DNA of 39,001 nucleotides from an uncultured Pseudomonadota bacterium (GCA_900317945.1 ONIT01000025.1:1-39001), one strand, 5' to 3'. Shown: positions 1 to 8,218, counted from the first letter of the stretch. Numbers and translations: made by a program. Notes: generated by a model from the letters alone, not told the origin.

Positions 1-90
1 ATCCATGGGATACAGGACCTGCCATTTTTCCTCTTTAGGTGTACAAGGATTTTTGGCTGAGGTGGCTATGGGAACCACGGAGATTTTTAA

Positions 91-816
91 ATGCCCCGAT
101 TTAAGGACGTGTCAGATCCCGGCGTCATCAGAATGCTTGATGTCCGCGGAGGCGTTGTGGCTGTTCCGCTCAGCAGCGCTCCGCCGGGGCTTGCCGGAGA
201 GGTCCTCGCGCAGGGAGGGCAGTATCTCTTTACTGTCCCTGCGGGCAGCAGACCGCTGGAAGAGGAGGCTGGGCATGTATTCGTCACGCACTGCGGGGAT
301 GTCCTTTCGTCGGCAGTCCATGCTGACACCGGAGACGTGAAGAAAAAGAAAGTCACCGTGTCCATGCTGCCGGCTTCCCTGCTTCCTCAGTTTGTCACCG
401 CTTACTATGACGGCCTTGAGGGAGGCAGCATTGTCCGGGTTGACATGTCCGGAATAAGGGACAGCCGGAAAATCACCTCCGCGTGGTGCATAACCTCAAT
501 GGCGCCGGTGAGGGGGAATCTCGCAAGGATCGCCGAGGCTGCGGCGCCGTGCCTCCTGCAGGAAGAAGAGCTTCACTGGCTTGCGGACCTCCGCTTCGGT
601 GATGAGAGGATGCGGCCTGATGATCCGGTGTATCTCGCCAACAGGCAGGCGCTTTCCGGGACTGCGGAGTCTCTCCTCCGCTACTGGAGCATTGTCCGCT
701 GGGAGGAGCGCCTGTGTGACAAGCCTATGAGCATAAGCGCGGCGAGGGAGCTTGCCAGACAGCCAATCAAGGCGATGAGGTGTCTCTGCTCGCTGGGCAG
801 CCATTCGATTGCCTAG
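91..816 (+). CDS. Hypothetical protein, 241 aa
   Basis: I do not recognise this protein. An in-frame TGA lies at 58-60 and a TAA at 88-90, so the gene starts inside the window. The ATG at 91 is preceded by GGAG at a good distance. There is no signal peptide or membrane segment. A short lysine run (residues 83-87) falls between two beta-rich stretches, and the C-terminal half is more helical and charged, with several Trp and Arg. The gene converges on bioA and is not part of the biotin operon. Its base composition matches the GC-rich flanking genes, which supports a real gene, but no function can be assigned. Confidence 0.7.
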   Translation: MPRFKDVSDPGVIRMLDVRGGVVAVPLSSAPPGLAGEVLAQGGQYLFTVPAGSRPLEEEAGHVFVTHCGDVLSSAVHADTGDVKKKKVTVSMLPASLLPQFVTAYYDGLEGGSIVRVDMSGIRDSRKITSAWCITSMAPVRGNLARIAEAAAPCLLQEEELHWLADLRFGDERMRPDDPVYLANRQALSGTAESLLRYWSIVRWEERLCDKPMSISAARELARQPIKAMRCLCSLGSHSIA

Positions 817-818
817 GT

Positions 819-840
819 CCGCTGCCTTCTGAGCGGCAGC
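819..840. terminator. Possible terminator between convergent genes
   Basis: GCTGCC at 821-826 pairs with GGCAGC at 835-840, in the 52-bp gap between the hypothetical gene and the bioA stop. Neither strand has a good T-run after the stem, so this is only a candidate bidirectional terminator. Confidence 0.3.
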
Positions 841-868
841 AGGCCTTTAGGCTTTCCGGGGGCTCCTG

Positions 869-2086
869 TCAGCCCCTGTTCCTGCGGTCTGTCCACCAGG
901 CTTTCATGACATCAATGACCTGCTTTATCTGTTCCTCGGTGATGATGCTTGGCAGCATGCCGTACTGAACATCGAGGAACGGCCTCGCGAACACGCCGTT
1001 CTCAGCAGCGAAGTCCTGGAATCCTGCGAGATCCGCGGGGTTCTCCGCCTCAATCGCGAAGGCGCTCCCCATCGCCCTGGTCTCCTTCACGCCCTCGGGA
1101 TGGAAGCCCTCGAGCTCGCGCTTCACAATCCTCTCGATGTTCTTTATCTTCTCGAGCGTATGCTCGCGCTCGAATATCTCGAGCGACTTGAGCCCTGCCG
1201 CCATGGCAATCGGGTTCGCCATGAAGGTGGGGCCGTGCATGAACGCGTCAGATCTGGAATCCGACCAGAAGCCGCTGTAGACCCTGTCGTTCGCGACAGT
1301 CGCCGCGTGCCCAATGTGGCCGCCGGTGAGGGCCTTCCCGAGGCAGATGATATCCGGGCAGACCAGATCAGCCGCGAAGCGGTGGCCGGTCCTTCCGAAT
1401 CCGGTCGCGACCTCATCGTAAATGAGGATGACGCCGTACTCGTCGCAGAGCTCGCGGGCCCTCTTAAGGAACGAGGCATCGTACATCTTCATGCCGCCTG
1501 CTCCCTGCAGAAGCGGCTCCACGATCATCGAGCAGTACTGCTCCCCCTCCTTCCTGAAGGCATCCTCAAGCGCCTCAATGGTTACGGGGATGTGGGTAAC
1601 GTCAGGGTTCTTCGGGAACGCGCCGTGGAAATCCTCGTCATCGCCAACTGACATCGCCATGAAGGTGTCGCCGTGGTAGGCGTTTTTGAGGGAGAGGATC
1701 TTCTTCCTGGGCTTCTTCTGGTTTACGAAATACTGGTAGCCCATCTTGAGCGCGATCTCGACCGAGACGCTCCCGGAGTCGGAGAAGAACACATGATTGA
1801 GCGTTCCCGGGAGGATCTCAGCGAGGCGGTCGGAGAAGTCGCGGGCGCCGTCGTGGACGACGTTCGCCATCATCACATGCGGGAGTTTCATGGCCTGCTC
1901 CGCCATGGCGCGGCAGATTTCCTCGTTGCGGTAGCCGTAGATCATGCACCACCAGGACGAGGTCGAGTCGATGAGATCCCCCCTGTCAGTATGCATGTAC
2001 ACGCCGTCCGCTCCCGTTACGTGGAACGGCGCCTTCATGTGCTTCATCTGGGTATAGGGGTACCAAAGGTGTCCGATGTCTGTCAC
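869..2086 (-). CDS. bioA: Adenosylmethionine-8-amino-7-oxononanoate aminotransferase (DAPA synthase)
   Basis: BioA uses PLP to transfer an amino group from S-adenosylmethionine to 8-amino-7-oxononanoate, giving 7,8-diaminononanoate, the substrate of BioD. The 405-aa product has the class-III aminotransferase landmarks: WYPYTQ near the N-terminus, SSWW at 43-46, DEVATGFGRTG with Asp224, the PLP lysine K251 in LGKALTGG, and HGPTF. I chose the GTG at 2086 because it follows GGGAGGAG, overlaps the bioF stop by 4 bp (GTGA), and puts the conserved WYPYTQ at the usual distance. A longer frame reaching 2239 would run through bioF. It is the last gene of the leftward biotin operon. Confidence 0.95.
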   Translation of the reverse strand: MTDIGHLWYPYTQMKHMKAPFHVTGADGVYMHTDRGDLIDSTSSWWCMIYGYRNEEICRAMAEQAMKLPHVMMANVVHDGARDFSDRLAEILPGTLNHVFFSDSGSVSVEIALKMGYQYFVNQKKPRKKILSLKNAYHGDTFMAMSVGDDEDFHGAFPKNPDVTHIPVTIEALEDAFRKEGEQYCSMIVEPLLQGAGGMKMYDASFLKRARELCDEYGVILIYDEVATGFGRTGHRFAADLVCPDIICLGKALTGGHIGHAATVANDRVYSGFWSDSRSDAFMHGPTFMANPIAMAAGLKSLEIFEREHTLEKIKNIERIVKRELEGFHPEGVKETRAMGSAFAIEAENPADLAGFQDFAAENGVFARPFLDVQYGMLPSIITEEQIKQVIDVMKAWWTDRRNRG

Positions 2087-3252
2087 AGCTCCTCCCTGAA
2101 TGCTCTGATAATGGTCTCTGATGCGCGGGACAGCTCCTCCTCTGTATGGGCGGCTGTCACCGTGAGCCTGATTCTGCTGGTGCCCACCGGGACTGATGGC
2201 GGTCTGATGGCGGAGAGCAGGATATGCTGCTCCCGGCATTTTGCGGCAAGCCTCACCGCCTTCTCCGGATCGCCGAGGATGACCGGGATAATCGCGGTCT
2301 CACCGGGGACCACAGGAAGCCCCGCCTCCGTGAGCGTTTTCCTCATGAAGGCGACGTTCCTACCGAGCCTTTCCATAAGGCTCCCGCCCTCGTTCTCCAA
2401 AACGGTGAGGGCGGCGTCTGCCGCTGCCGCGGTCGACGGGGATATCGCGGTCGAGAAGATGAAGGGGCGCGAGCGGTTCCGGAGGAACTCGATGACGTTC
2501 TTTGACGAGGCGGCGCAGCCTCCCTCCGAGGCGAGGGTCTTGCTCAGTGTCCCGACAGTGAGGTCGGAGAGCCCCGGGTTCCCGAAATACTCTCCCGTGC
2601 CGCGCCCTGTCCTCCCGATGACTCCGGCGGCGTGCGCCTCGTCCGTGATGAGGAAGGCATGGTACTCATCGCGGAGCCTCGCGAGCTCGGGGAGCGGCGC
2701 GATGTCCCCGTCCATGCTGAACACGCCGTCAGTTACGATGAAGCGCTGCCCGTCAGTCGGGTTCTCTTTCATGAGCTTCTCAAGCGCCTCAGCATCAGCG
2801 TGGGGATAGACCACCACCTTCGCCCTGGAGATCCGGCAGCCGTCGATGATGCTCGCGTGGTTCAGCGCGTCGCTGAAGATGACGTCGTCCTTCGAGGCGA
2901 GGGCAAAGAGCACGCCGAGGTTCGTCATGTAGCCGGTGTTGAAGACAAGCGCGTCCTCTGAGCCGCGGAACCTCGCAAAATGCCTCTCGAGGCGCGAGAT
3001 CTCGAACGACGAGCCCGAGGTGAGCCTGGCGCCTCCCGAGCCGGTGCCGTACTGAAGCGCCTTGGCGGCCGCCTCAATGACCTCCCTCCGGTGGGTGAGC
3101 CCCAGGTAGTTGTTGGAGTTGAAGACGATGAAGCGCTCCCCCGAGGGGCTCTCCGCAAGAGTCGGGGTGATCATCCTGAAGTCCGCAACATGGCGGTAGA
3201 CTCCGGCAGCGCTCAGTTTCTGAAGAGCGGCCGGTATGTCCTTAATCAGCAT
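2083..3252 (-). CDS. bioF: 8-amino-7-oxononanoate synthase
   Basis: BioF condenses pimeloyl-CoA with L-alanine and releases CO2, using PLP. The 389-aa product is the normal length for the family. Visible landmarks are SNNYLGL (46-52), the glycine-rich GTGSGGARLTSG (69-80), DEAHAAG with Asp204, and the PLP lysine K238 in GTLSKTLASEGG. The ATG at 3252 has AGGAGGG just upstream and overlaps the end of the second bioW by 11 bp, so translation is probably coupled. It takes the pimeloyl-CoA made by the BioW enzymes immediately upstream. Confidence 0.96.
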   Translation of the reverse strand: MLIKDIPAALQKLSAAGVYRHVADFRMITPTLAESPSGERFIVFNSNNYLGLTHRREVIEAAAKALQYGTGSGGARLTSGSSFEISRLERHFARFRGSEDALVFNTGYMTNLGVLFALASKDDVIFSDALNHASIIDGCRISRAKVVVYPHADAEALEKLMKENPTDGQRFIVTDGVFSMDGDIAPLPELARLRDEYHAFLITDEAHAAGVIGRTGRGTGEYFGNPGLSDLTVGTLSKTLASEGGCAASSKNVIEFLRNRSRPFIFSTAISPSTAAAADAALTVLENEGGSLMERLGRNVAFMRKTLTEAGLPVVPGETAIIPVILGDPEKAVRLAAKCREQHILLSAIRPPSVPVGTSRIRLTVTAAHTEEELSRASETIIRAFREEL

Positions 3253-4099
3253 CGCTTCCCTCCTGAATTTCTATGAGAACAGGCGTGTTCTCCATATAGT
3301 CAGCATACTCCGCGATGTCAGTGCCGTGACGCACGAAGAAGATCCGGCCTCCGAGCTGGTCGCCCAAATCCTTCATCACGGAGATCCTCCTGTAGCCGTT
3401 CCTCCGCGAGGCGACGTAGCCCTTGGTGTGTCCCGGATCATCTGACCAGCAGAGCTCGGCCACGGTTGGGCCATCCGATACCACCTTGGAGGCGAGCACG
3501 AGGGCCTCCCTCGCGTGGAGATCCCCGGAGAGTCCTTTTCTCTCCAGGAGCCTCTGATACGCTCCCTCATCAGCGATATCCATCGAGGTGCAGCGGATGC
3601 CCCTCTCCGGATCCGGTGAGGGAACGCCGGGGCGGGGCAGGGTGTCGAGCCTCTCCCCGGTCCCGGCGTCAAGCACCATGGCGCCCCTCATGCTCTCCCG
3701 GAGAGCCTCAAGGAGGCGGAAGCCCGCAATGACGGCAGTTCTCCCGACTCCTGCCGCAATGAGCTCGTCAGCCGCGATCCTCCGGCCCTCGTCCTTCGAG
3801 GATGACTGGATCGAGCTGTAGCTGAGAATAGGAGCATGGACTGCCTCAGAGAGGCGGATCTCCTCGACCTTGATCTGTATGAAGTCCGCCCTGCCGCGCT
3901 CATGGGTCCTGGACCTCCTGAGCATTTCCCGGACGGTATACTCAAGGGCGCTTTCCGGAACGATCCGCTCCGCGCCCGAGATGTGCCTGCCGCCTCTCCC
4001 GTGCACTGAGCCGAGGCTTGAGCGCATCTTCACGCTGAAGCGTACGTCATCTTCTCTTTTGGCTGCGGCCTCAGGTGAGCACTGAATGTCACGCGGCAT
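3242..4099 (-). CDS. bioW: 6-carboxyhexanoate-CoA ligase, second tandem copy
   Basis: BioW activates free pimelate with ATP and CoA to pimeloyl-CoA. This 285-aa copy has the family signatures SVKMRSS and HISGAERI (22-46), RGKADF-like RGRADFIQIK (69-78), and TVAELCWSDDPG followed by GYV and GYRRI. It is about three-quarters identical by eye to the copy upstream. It has an N-terminal extension of about 16 residues, one extra Leu near residue 194, and HTK at 224-226 where the first copy has YVT and Bacillus subtilis BioW has YIT. I chose the ATG at 4099 (GGAGG upstream, 11-bp overlap with the first copy) over the longer frame from 4183, which would start deep inside the first copy. The frame is intact, so this is not an obvious pseudogene. 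Confidence 0.9.
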   Translation of the reverse strand: MPRDIQCSPEAAAKREDDVRFSVKMRSSLGSVHGRGGRHISGAERIVPESALEYTVREMLRRSRTHERGRADFIQIKVEEIRLSEAVHAPILSYSSIQSSSKDEGRRIAADELIAAGVGRTAVIAGFRLLEALRESMRGAMVLDAGTGERLDTLPRPGVPSPDPERGIRCTSMDIADEGAYQRLLERKGLSGDLHAREALVLASKVVSDGPTVAELCWSDDPGHTKGYVASRRNGYRRISVMKDLGDQLGGRIFFVRHGTDIAEYADYMENTPVLIEIQEGSDAD

Positions 4100-4898
4100 C
4101 GCCTTCCTCCGGCGTGTCGATGAGGACCGGGGTGTTCTCCATGTACCCGGTGTATTTCCCGGTGTCGGTGCCGTGCCTGACAAAGAAAATCCTGCCGCCG
4201 ACCGGATCGCCCAAGTCCTTCATGACGGTTATCCTGCGGTAGCCGTTCTTCCTCGAGCCGACATAGCCCGTGACGTAGCCCGGATCGTCAGACCAGCAGA
4301 GTTCGGCGACCGTTGAGGGCTCCGACTGCACCTTGGAGGCGAGGACCATGGCCTCCCTCGCGTGATCTCCGTAGAGCCCCCTTGCCTTCATGAACCTGCG
4401 GTACGCGTCCTCGTCAGCTATGTCCATAGAGCTGCAGCGGATGCCTCTTCTTGGATCCGGAGCGGGAGTGCCGGGGCGGGGCAGGGTGTCGAGCCTCTCG
4501 CCGGTCTCAGCGTCAAGCACCATGGCGCCCCTCATGCTGTCGGTGAGCGCTCCGAGAAGGCTCATTCCGGCGGTAACTGCCTTATGGCTTACGCCGGCTG
4601 CCTCGAGCTCCTCAGCCGCGATCCTCCGGCCCTCGTCCTTTGAGGAGGACTTTATCTCGCTGAAGCGGAGGAGCGGGGCGTGGACTGCCTTTGAAAGATT
4701 AAGCTCCTCGACCTTGATCTGAATGAAGTCAGCGGTTCCCCTCTCGTGGGTCCTTGCCCTCCGGAGCATCTCGCAGACGGTCTCCTCAAGGGATTTCTCC
4801 GGAACTATCCTCTCTGCCCCCGAGATATGCCTGCCGCCCATGCCGTGAACCGAGCCGAGGCTCGAGCGCATCTTGACGCTGAAGCGTGTCCTTTCCAT
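4089..4898 (-). CDS. bioW: 6-carboxyhexanoate-CoA ligase, first tandem copy
   Basis: This is the more canonical BioW, 269 aa against about 260 in B. subtilis. SVKMRSS (7-13), HISGAERI (24-31), HERGTADFIQIKVEE, SMRGAMVLD and TVAELCWSDDPGYVTGYV match the known pimeloyl-CoA synthetase at positions conserved from Firmicutes. It lies 3 bp after bioD and overlaps the second copy by 11 bp. BioW supplies the pimelate moiety by activating free pimelate, in place of BioC/BioH synthesis on the fatty-acid pathway. That is less usual in gammaproteobacteria. The source of pimelate (diet, cross-feeding or a BioI-type step) is not visible here. Confidence 0.94.
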   Translation of the reverse strand: MERTRFSVKMRSSLGSVHGMGGRHISGAERIVPEKSLEETVCEMLRRARTHERGTADFIQIKVEELNLSKAVHAPLLRFSEIKSSSKDEGRRIAAEELEAAGVSHKAVTAGMSLLGALTDSMRGAMVLDAETGERLDTLPRPGTPAPDPRRGIRCSSMDIADEDAYRRFMKARGLYGDHAREAMVLASKVQSEPSTVAELCWSDDPGYVTGYVGSRKNGYRRITVMKDLGDPVGGRIFFVRHGTDTGKYTGYMENTPVLIDTPEEGDAA

Positions 4899-4901
4899 GA
4901 C

Positions 4902-5591
4902 TTACTCCCGGTAAAGATCCATAAGCTTCGCCGCGTCGCAGTCAAGTGAGGTGTCGCCGTCCGAGACACGGGCGATCTCGGGGACTCCGGTGAGGTGGGT
5001 GCACATGAAGATGTTGTCATCCTCGAAGGCGCTGCCCTTGTGGCAGTGGTTATAGATGATGCCGGCGACGGGAAGCCCCTTGTCCTTCATGTAGTTCACG
5101 GTCAGGACCACATAGTTGATGGTGCCGAGGCCGGCGTCCGCCACAATTATTGAGGTGAGGCCGAGCTTCTTCACCATCTCATCGAGATAGAACTCACCCG
5201 AGTCAAAGGAGAGCGGGCAGGTGATGCCGCCGCTTCCCTCCATGGTGATGAAGTCCCAGCCCTGCAGCTCAAGTTTCTGGAGCCCTTCGTGGACCTTCCC
5301 GAACTCCACGGGGTTCCCCTCGATCCTTGAGGCAAGGTGCGGCGAGTAGGCATGCTCATAGACGTACGGGCACATGTCGGGTAGAGGCTCGGGCGTCTGG
5401 GACATTTTCTTAACGAACGCCGCGTCTCCCGGTATGAGCGAGCCGTCAGGCGCCCTAACGTTGCCGCTCATGGCGGCCTTGTAGTAGGCGGAGCGGAACC
5501 CGACGTCGTGGATTTTCTTTACGACAAGCCCTGATACATAGGTCTTCCCGATGTCGGTGCCTGTCCCCGTTATGAATATCTTCCTGCTCAT
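4902..5591 (-). CDS. bioD: Dethiobiotin synthetase
   Basis: BioD is an ATP-dependent carboxylase that closes the ureido ring of 7,8-diaminononanoate to form dethiobiotin. The 229-aa protein opens with FITGTGTDIGKT, a P-loop at residues 9-17 typical of BioD. It also has YKA after strand 2, EGSGGI (family consensus EGAGG) and the IIVADAGLGTIN segment. It is the first gene of the operon, with AGGGAA upstream of its ATG and a candidate BirA site about 60 bp upstream. Length and motifs are normal for the family. Confidence 0.95.
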   Translation of the reverse strand: MSRKIFITGTGTDIGKTYVSGLVVKKIHDVGFRSAYYKAAMSGNVRAPDGSLIPGDAAFVKKMSQTPEPLPDMCPYVYEHAYSPHLASRIEGNPVEFGKVHEGLQKLELQGWDFITMEGSGGITCPLSFDSGEFYLDEMVKKLGLTSIIVADAGLGTINYVVLTVNYMKDKGLPVAGIIYNHCHKGSAFEDDNIFMCTHLTGVPEIARVSDGDTSLDCDAAKLMDLYRE

Positions 5592-5651
5592 CTGAGACTT
5601 CCCTGCGGATCTTTTGAATTTCCTGACAAGTGTATGCCATATGAGGGACTT

Positions 5652-5684
5652 TGGTAAACCTTTAAGGAGAATAAAGAATTACAT
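5652..5684 (-). promoter_or_regulatory. Candidate BirA operator upstream of bioD
   Basis: TGGTAAACC (5652-5660) and GAATTACAT (5676-5684) are separated by 15 bp. The enterobacterial BirA operator is TTGTAAACC, 15-16 bp, GGTTTACAA. The left half matches 8 of 9 bases and the right half 6 of 9. It lies 60-95 bp upstream of bioD in the only long AT-rich gap before the operon, where biotin repression would be expected. A possible -35 (TTGATT on the minus strand, 5697-5702) sits just outside it. The site is seen; regulation by BirA is inferred. Confidence 0.5.
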
Positions 5685-5794
5685 TTGATTATTATTTAAT
5701 CAATTATGCTGGGAGGACGGCAGGACTGAGGAACAGGCATGGAAAAGCACTTACGGCAGAGGCTTAATGGGGAAACCCGCGCTGCATCAGGCTG

Positions 5795-6670
5795 TCAGAC
5801 CTCGCCGTTCCATTGGTGATTCCTGCGGGAGCGCTGTCTGACTGCATTTTGGACTGCTTCAAATGTTTCTCTGGAAACAATCGGAGGATGCTTCCCGGCA
5901 AGAGCATACTGATCGCGGCCGGAGCCTTTGAACAGAATGGTGTCGCCGATGTATTTCTCATTATGCAGCATTGTCTCTATGGCCCGCTTGTACCAGGTAT
6001 CCTTTCCTGCCGGGGATTTGACACCTTGTTCCCGGAGCTGTCTGATGATTGAGACAATGCTCTGCCCAGACAGGTATGCGTCAAAGATCCAGCGCACAAT
6101 CCGGGCTTCTTCTTCATTAATGATTAGATCTCCGTCCTCATCGTGATCGTAGCCGTAGCATTTTCTGTTAAAAAGCCTGCTAGTTCCGAGAGCGGCGCTT
6201 ATGGCCAGGCCCCTGCGGATATTAGCGCTGCGTGAGCCTTTTTCTGCCGGTGAGTCTGTGTTTATTGCCGAAATGATGACATGGTCTGTATCGGTACCGG
6301 AGCCAGCATTGTCATCAACGGCAATAACCCTTGCCCCATATTGCTTTGCATCATTGATAAAGGCAAGGATATCTGAGCAGCTGCTGCCAAGGCAGCCCAG
6401 GTTTTTAAGCAGAATGATGTCCAGCCTGCCCGCTGCACAGTCACCTGACATTCGCTCAAATTCCTCTCTGTGAGCTCTGTTTCTGCCATTGGGCATATCC
6501 AGATAGATATCAGAAAGGCGCCAGCTGTCATGAGCCGCAGCATATCTGGCAAGGGCAGAAAGCTGTTCTGAAAGTTTTTTCAGCTGTGCAACCCCGCCGG
6601 CACTGATGCGGCAGTAGATACCAACCTTGGAGGGGCGGTCTTTATCAGCCGGAGAATCATGTTCATTCAT
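5795..6670 (-). CDS. Serine-recombinase-like protein with degraded active site
   Basis: The 291-aa protein has an N-terminal resolvase domain (VGIYCRIS, residues 16-23, with Arg21 and the nucleophile Ser23 present) followed by the Recombinase domain (about 165-275). The helix that normally reads like LDRLGRD and carries two catalytic arginines (R68 and R71 in gamma-delta resolvase) reads NLGCLGSS here. Cys93 and Ser96 replace those arginines. The protein stops right after the Recombinase domain, without the zinc-ribbon and coiled-coil region of large serine integrases. Its ATG overlaps the YhcG stop (ATGA), so the two are translated together. It is probably unable to recombine DNA by the usual chemistry but may still bind it. 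It could be a decayed integrase or a co-opted DNA-binding subunit. Confidence 0.85.
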   Translation of the reverse strand: MNEHDSPADKDRPSKVGIYCRISAGGVAQLKKLSEQLSALARYAAAHDSWRLSDIYLDMPNGRNRAHREEFERMSGDCAAGRLDIILLKNLGCLGSSCSDILAFINDAKQYGARVIAVDDNAGSGTDTDHVIISAINTDSPAEKGSRSANIRRGLAISAALGTSRLFNRKCYGYDHDEDGDLIINEEEARIVRWIFDAYLSGQSIVSIIRQLREQGVKSPAGKDTWYKRAIETMLHNEKYIGDTILFKGSGRDQYALAGKHPPIVSRETFEAVQNAVRQRSRRNHQWNGEV

Positions 6671-7677
6671 TTGCTTTTTTCGTCTTTCGCATCGCTTATT
6701 GCCTGGTATTCACGATGAAGCTCTTCTGAAAGTTCTTTTTCAGAAGGGAGGTACAGCTTGTATTTTGACGCAAATACCTGAGTCTCATTTTCAGGCAGTG
6801 TGTATTTAACGAGCGAGTCACTTTTGTCCGCGCACAGCACAATGCCGATTGGCGGATTGTCACCTTCGTTCATCAGCTCCCGTTCATAGTAGTGGACGTA
6901 CATCTGCATCTGTCCTAGATCCTGGTGAGTCAGGTCTCCGATTTTCAGATCTATAAGTACGAAGCATTTCAGAATGTAATTATAGAAGACAAGATCAATG
7001 TAGAAATGCCTTCCGTCGAAGACGATATGCTTCTGGCGGGCAACAAAGGAAAAGCCTCTGCCAAGCTCCAGCAGGAACTTCTGCAGGTGGGAAATCAGCG
7101 CCTGTTCCAGATCGCTTTCGAAAAAATCATCGTCAGGATGGAGGCCGATGAATTCAAGAACATAAGGATCGCGGATAATATCCCTTGGATCCTTCGGAGG
7201 CTCCAGTTTCTGGATCTCGCCGGCAACCACTGCCTTGTTTTTGCTTGAAAGCAGCCTTTCATAAAAGAAAGTGCTGATCTGACGTTTCAGTTGCCTGGTG
7301 CTCCACTGGGATTTTACGGTCTCTTCAAGATAGAACTGACGTGCAGCAGGATTTTCCACGCGCATGATCATGCGGTAATGGCTCCATGTCAGTTCGCTGT
7401 GCAGTGTCTCTTTGTTTTGGAAAGTGAGATAGAACTGGCGCATGTCCCTAAGATTTGTAACAGTAAACCCCTTTCCGAACTCAGAAGTCATGCGCGCGGA
7501 CAGCTCCCCGATGAGCTTCTGCCCGTATTCAGCTTTGTCTGTTCCGCCCTGTTCATGAACTATGGCTTTGCCGATGTTCCAGTATGCATTGACCATTTCT
7601 GTGTTTGCAGTCCGGTACACCGAGTTTCTTGCATGCTGAAGGATATTGCTGATTGTCTGGTAAAAAGATTCTTCCAT
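6667..7677 (-). CDS. YhcG/DUF1016 family PD-(D/E)XK nuclease
   Basis: The 336-aa protein has the two parts of this family: an N-terminal helical DUF1016_N region (about 5-150, with the WNIGK motif at 33-37) and a C-terminal PD-(D/E)XK nuclease fold (about 165-310). The catalytic signature is visible as Asp228 in YIDLVFYN and LIDLK with Asp243 and Lys245. No biochemical role is firmly established for the family; it recurs in mobile and defence-rich loci. The start is set by AGGAGA 10 bp upstream. The gene overlaps the recombinase-like gene by 4 bp. A palindrome lies 27 bp upstream of the start codon, in the place of an operator. Confidence 0.9.
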   Translation of the reverse strand: MEESFYQTISNILQHARNSVYRTANTEMVNAYWNIGKAIVHEQGGTDKAEYGQKLIGELSARMTSEFGKGFTVTNLRDMRQFYLTFQNKETLHSELTWSHYRMIMRVENPAARQFYLEETVKSQWSTRQLKRQISTFFYERLLSSKNKAVVAGEIQKLEPPKDPRDIIRDPYVLEFIGLHPDDDFFESDLEQALISHLQKFLLELGRGFSFVARQKHIVFDGRHFYIDLVFYNYILKCFVLIDLKIGDLTHQDLGQMQMYVHYYERELMNEGDNPPIGIVLCADKSDSLVKYTLPENETQVFASKYKLYLPSEKELSEELHREYQAISDAKDEKSK

Positions 7678-7703
7678 AGGTAGCTTCTCTCCTGATTTTA
7701 AGA

Positions 7704-7726
7704 TTCACCGCGCAGTGTGCGGTGAA
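7704..7726. repeat. Palindrome 1 upstream of the yhcG-like gene
   Basis: TTCACCGC (7704-7711) and GCGGTGAA (7719-7726) form perfect 8-bp arms around GCAGTGT. The 27-bp block 7702-7728 recurs at 8194-8220 with only two differences, either side of the shared CAGTG core. It sits between the yhcG-like start and the large gap, so it may be an operator, an attenuator hairpin or a recognition site. Confidence 0.85.
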
Positions 7727-7728
7727 TT

Positions 7729-8121
7729 GTCAGTATGTCAGGGCTAATTATCATTATATTCAAATTGTATCATAAAACGCGAATACTTTAGGATAAAATG
7801 GATAAATATAGCCTAATAATCATATATTAGATGTTCTAGTGGCCAAAATGAAATTGTCATAATATCCTGATGACTGGTTCAGTGGTTCATGACAAATGTA
7901 GTTCTTTCAGCAGGCGGTTTTGTAAAGTACAAAGATTATATCTGAGGATTTTTTAATCAATACGTATTATGCCTGGTACTTTTGATAGATGAAAAGCCCG
8001 TAAGTTGCAGAAACAGGTATGAATAATGGACACTGTCGGATAAGGCAGTATGAATCTTGTAGTTACCACCGCTGGCATTTGCCTTTGCTGTGCACATAAT
8101 GATTACTGTTTTATGACAAAG
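7729..8121. other. AT-rich intergenic stretch with no supported gene
   Basis: I find no ORF with start and ribosome-binding support and no RNA gene here. Short frames on both strands resemble nothing I know. The stretch lies between palindromes 1 and 3 and probably holds the promoter of the yhcG-like operon. Confidence 0.6.
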
Positions 8122-8150
8122 CAATTCGCTACGCATTGAGTAGCGAATTG
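8122..8150. repeat. Palindrome 3
   Basis: CAATTCGCTA (8122-8131) and TAGCGAATTG (8141-8150) are perfect 10-bp arms around a 9-base loop (CGCATTGAG). The design resembles palindromes 1 and 2: arms starting AATTC/ATTC, with a CATTG or CAGTG core. No T-run follows on either strand, so a simple terminator is unlikely. Confidence 0.8.
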
Positions 8151-8195
8151 TAGTCTATGCGGATAATGGCAGAAACATGCACCAAATTGGTTAGA

Positions 8196-8218
8196 TTCAC
8201 CGCACAGTGCGCGGTGAA
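8196..8218. repeat. Palindrome 2, near-copy of palindrome 1
   Basis: TTCACCGC (8196-8203) and GCGGTGAA (8211-8218) flank ACAGTGC. It is a 27-bp near-copy of the block at 7702-7728 (25 of 27 identical as a direct repeat) and almost identical in inverted orientation too. It lies 22 bp past the stop of the YbjN-like gene. Confidence 0.85.

Noticed and set aside
1673-2809. 378-codon plus-strand open frame
   Set aside because: It is antisense to bioA and bioF, which have full motif support; long shadow frames are common in GC-rich genes.
3242-4099. Second bioW as a pseudogene
   Set aside because: The frame is complete, the start has a strong ribosome-binding site and nearly all family signatures are kept.
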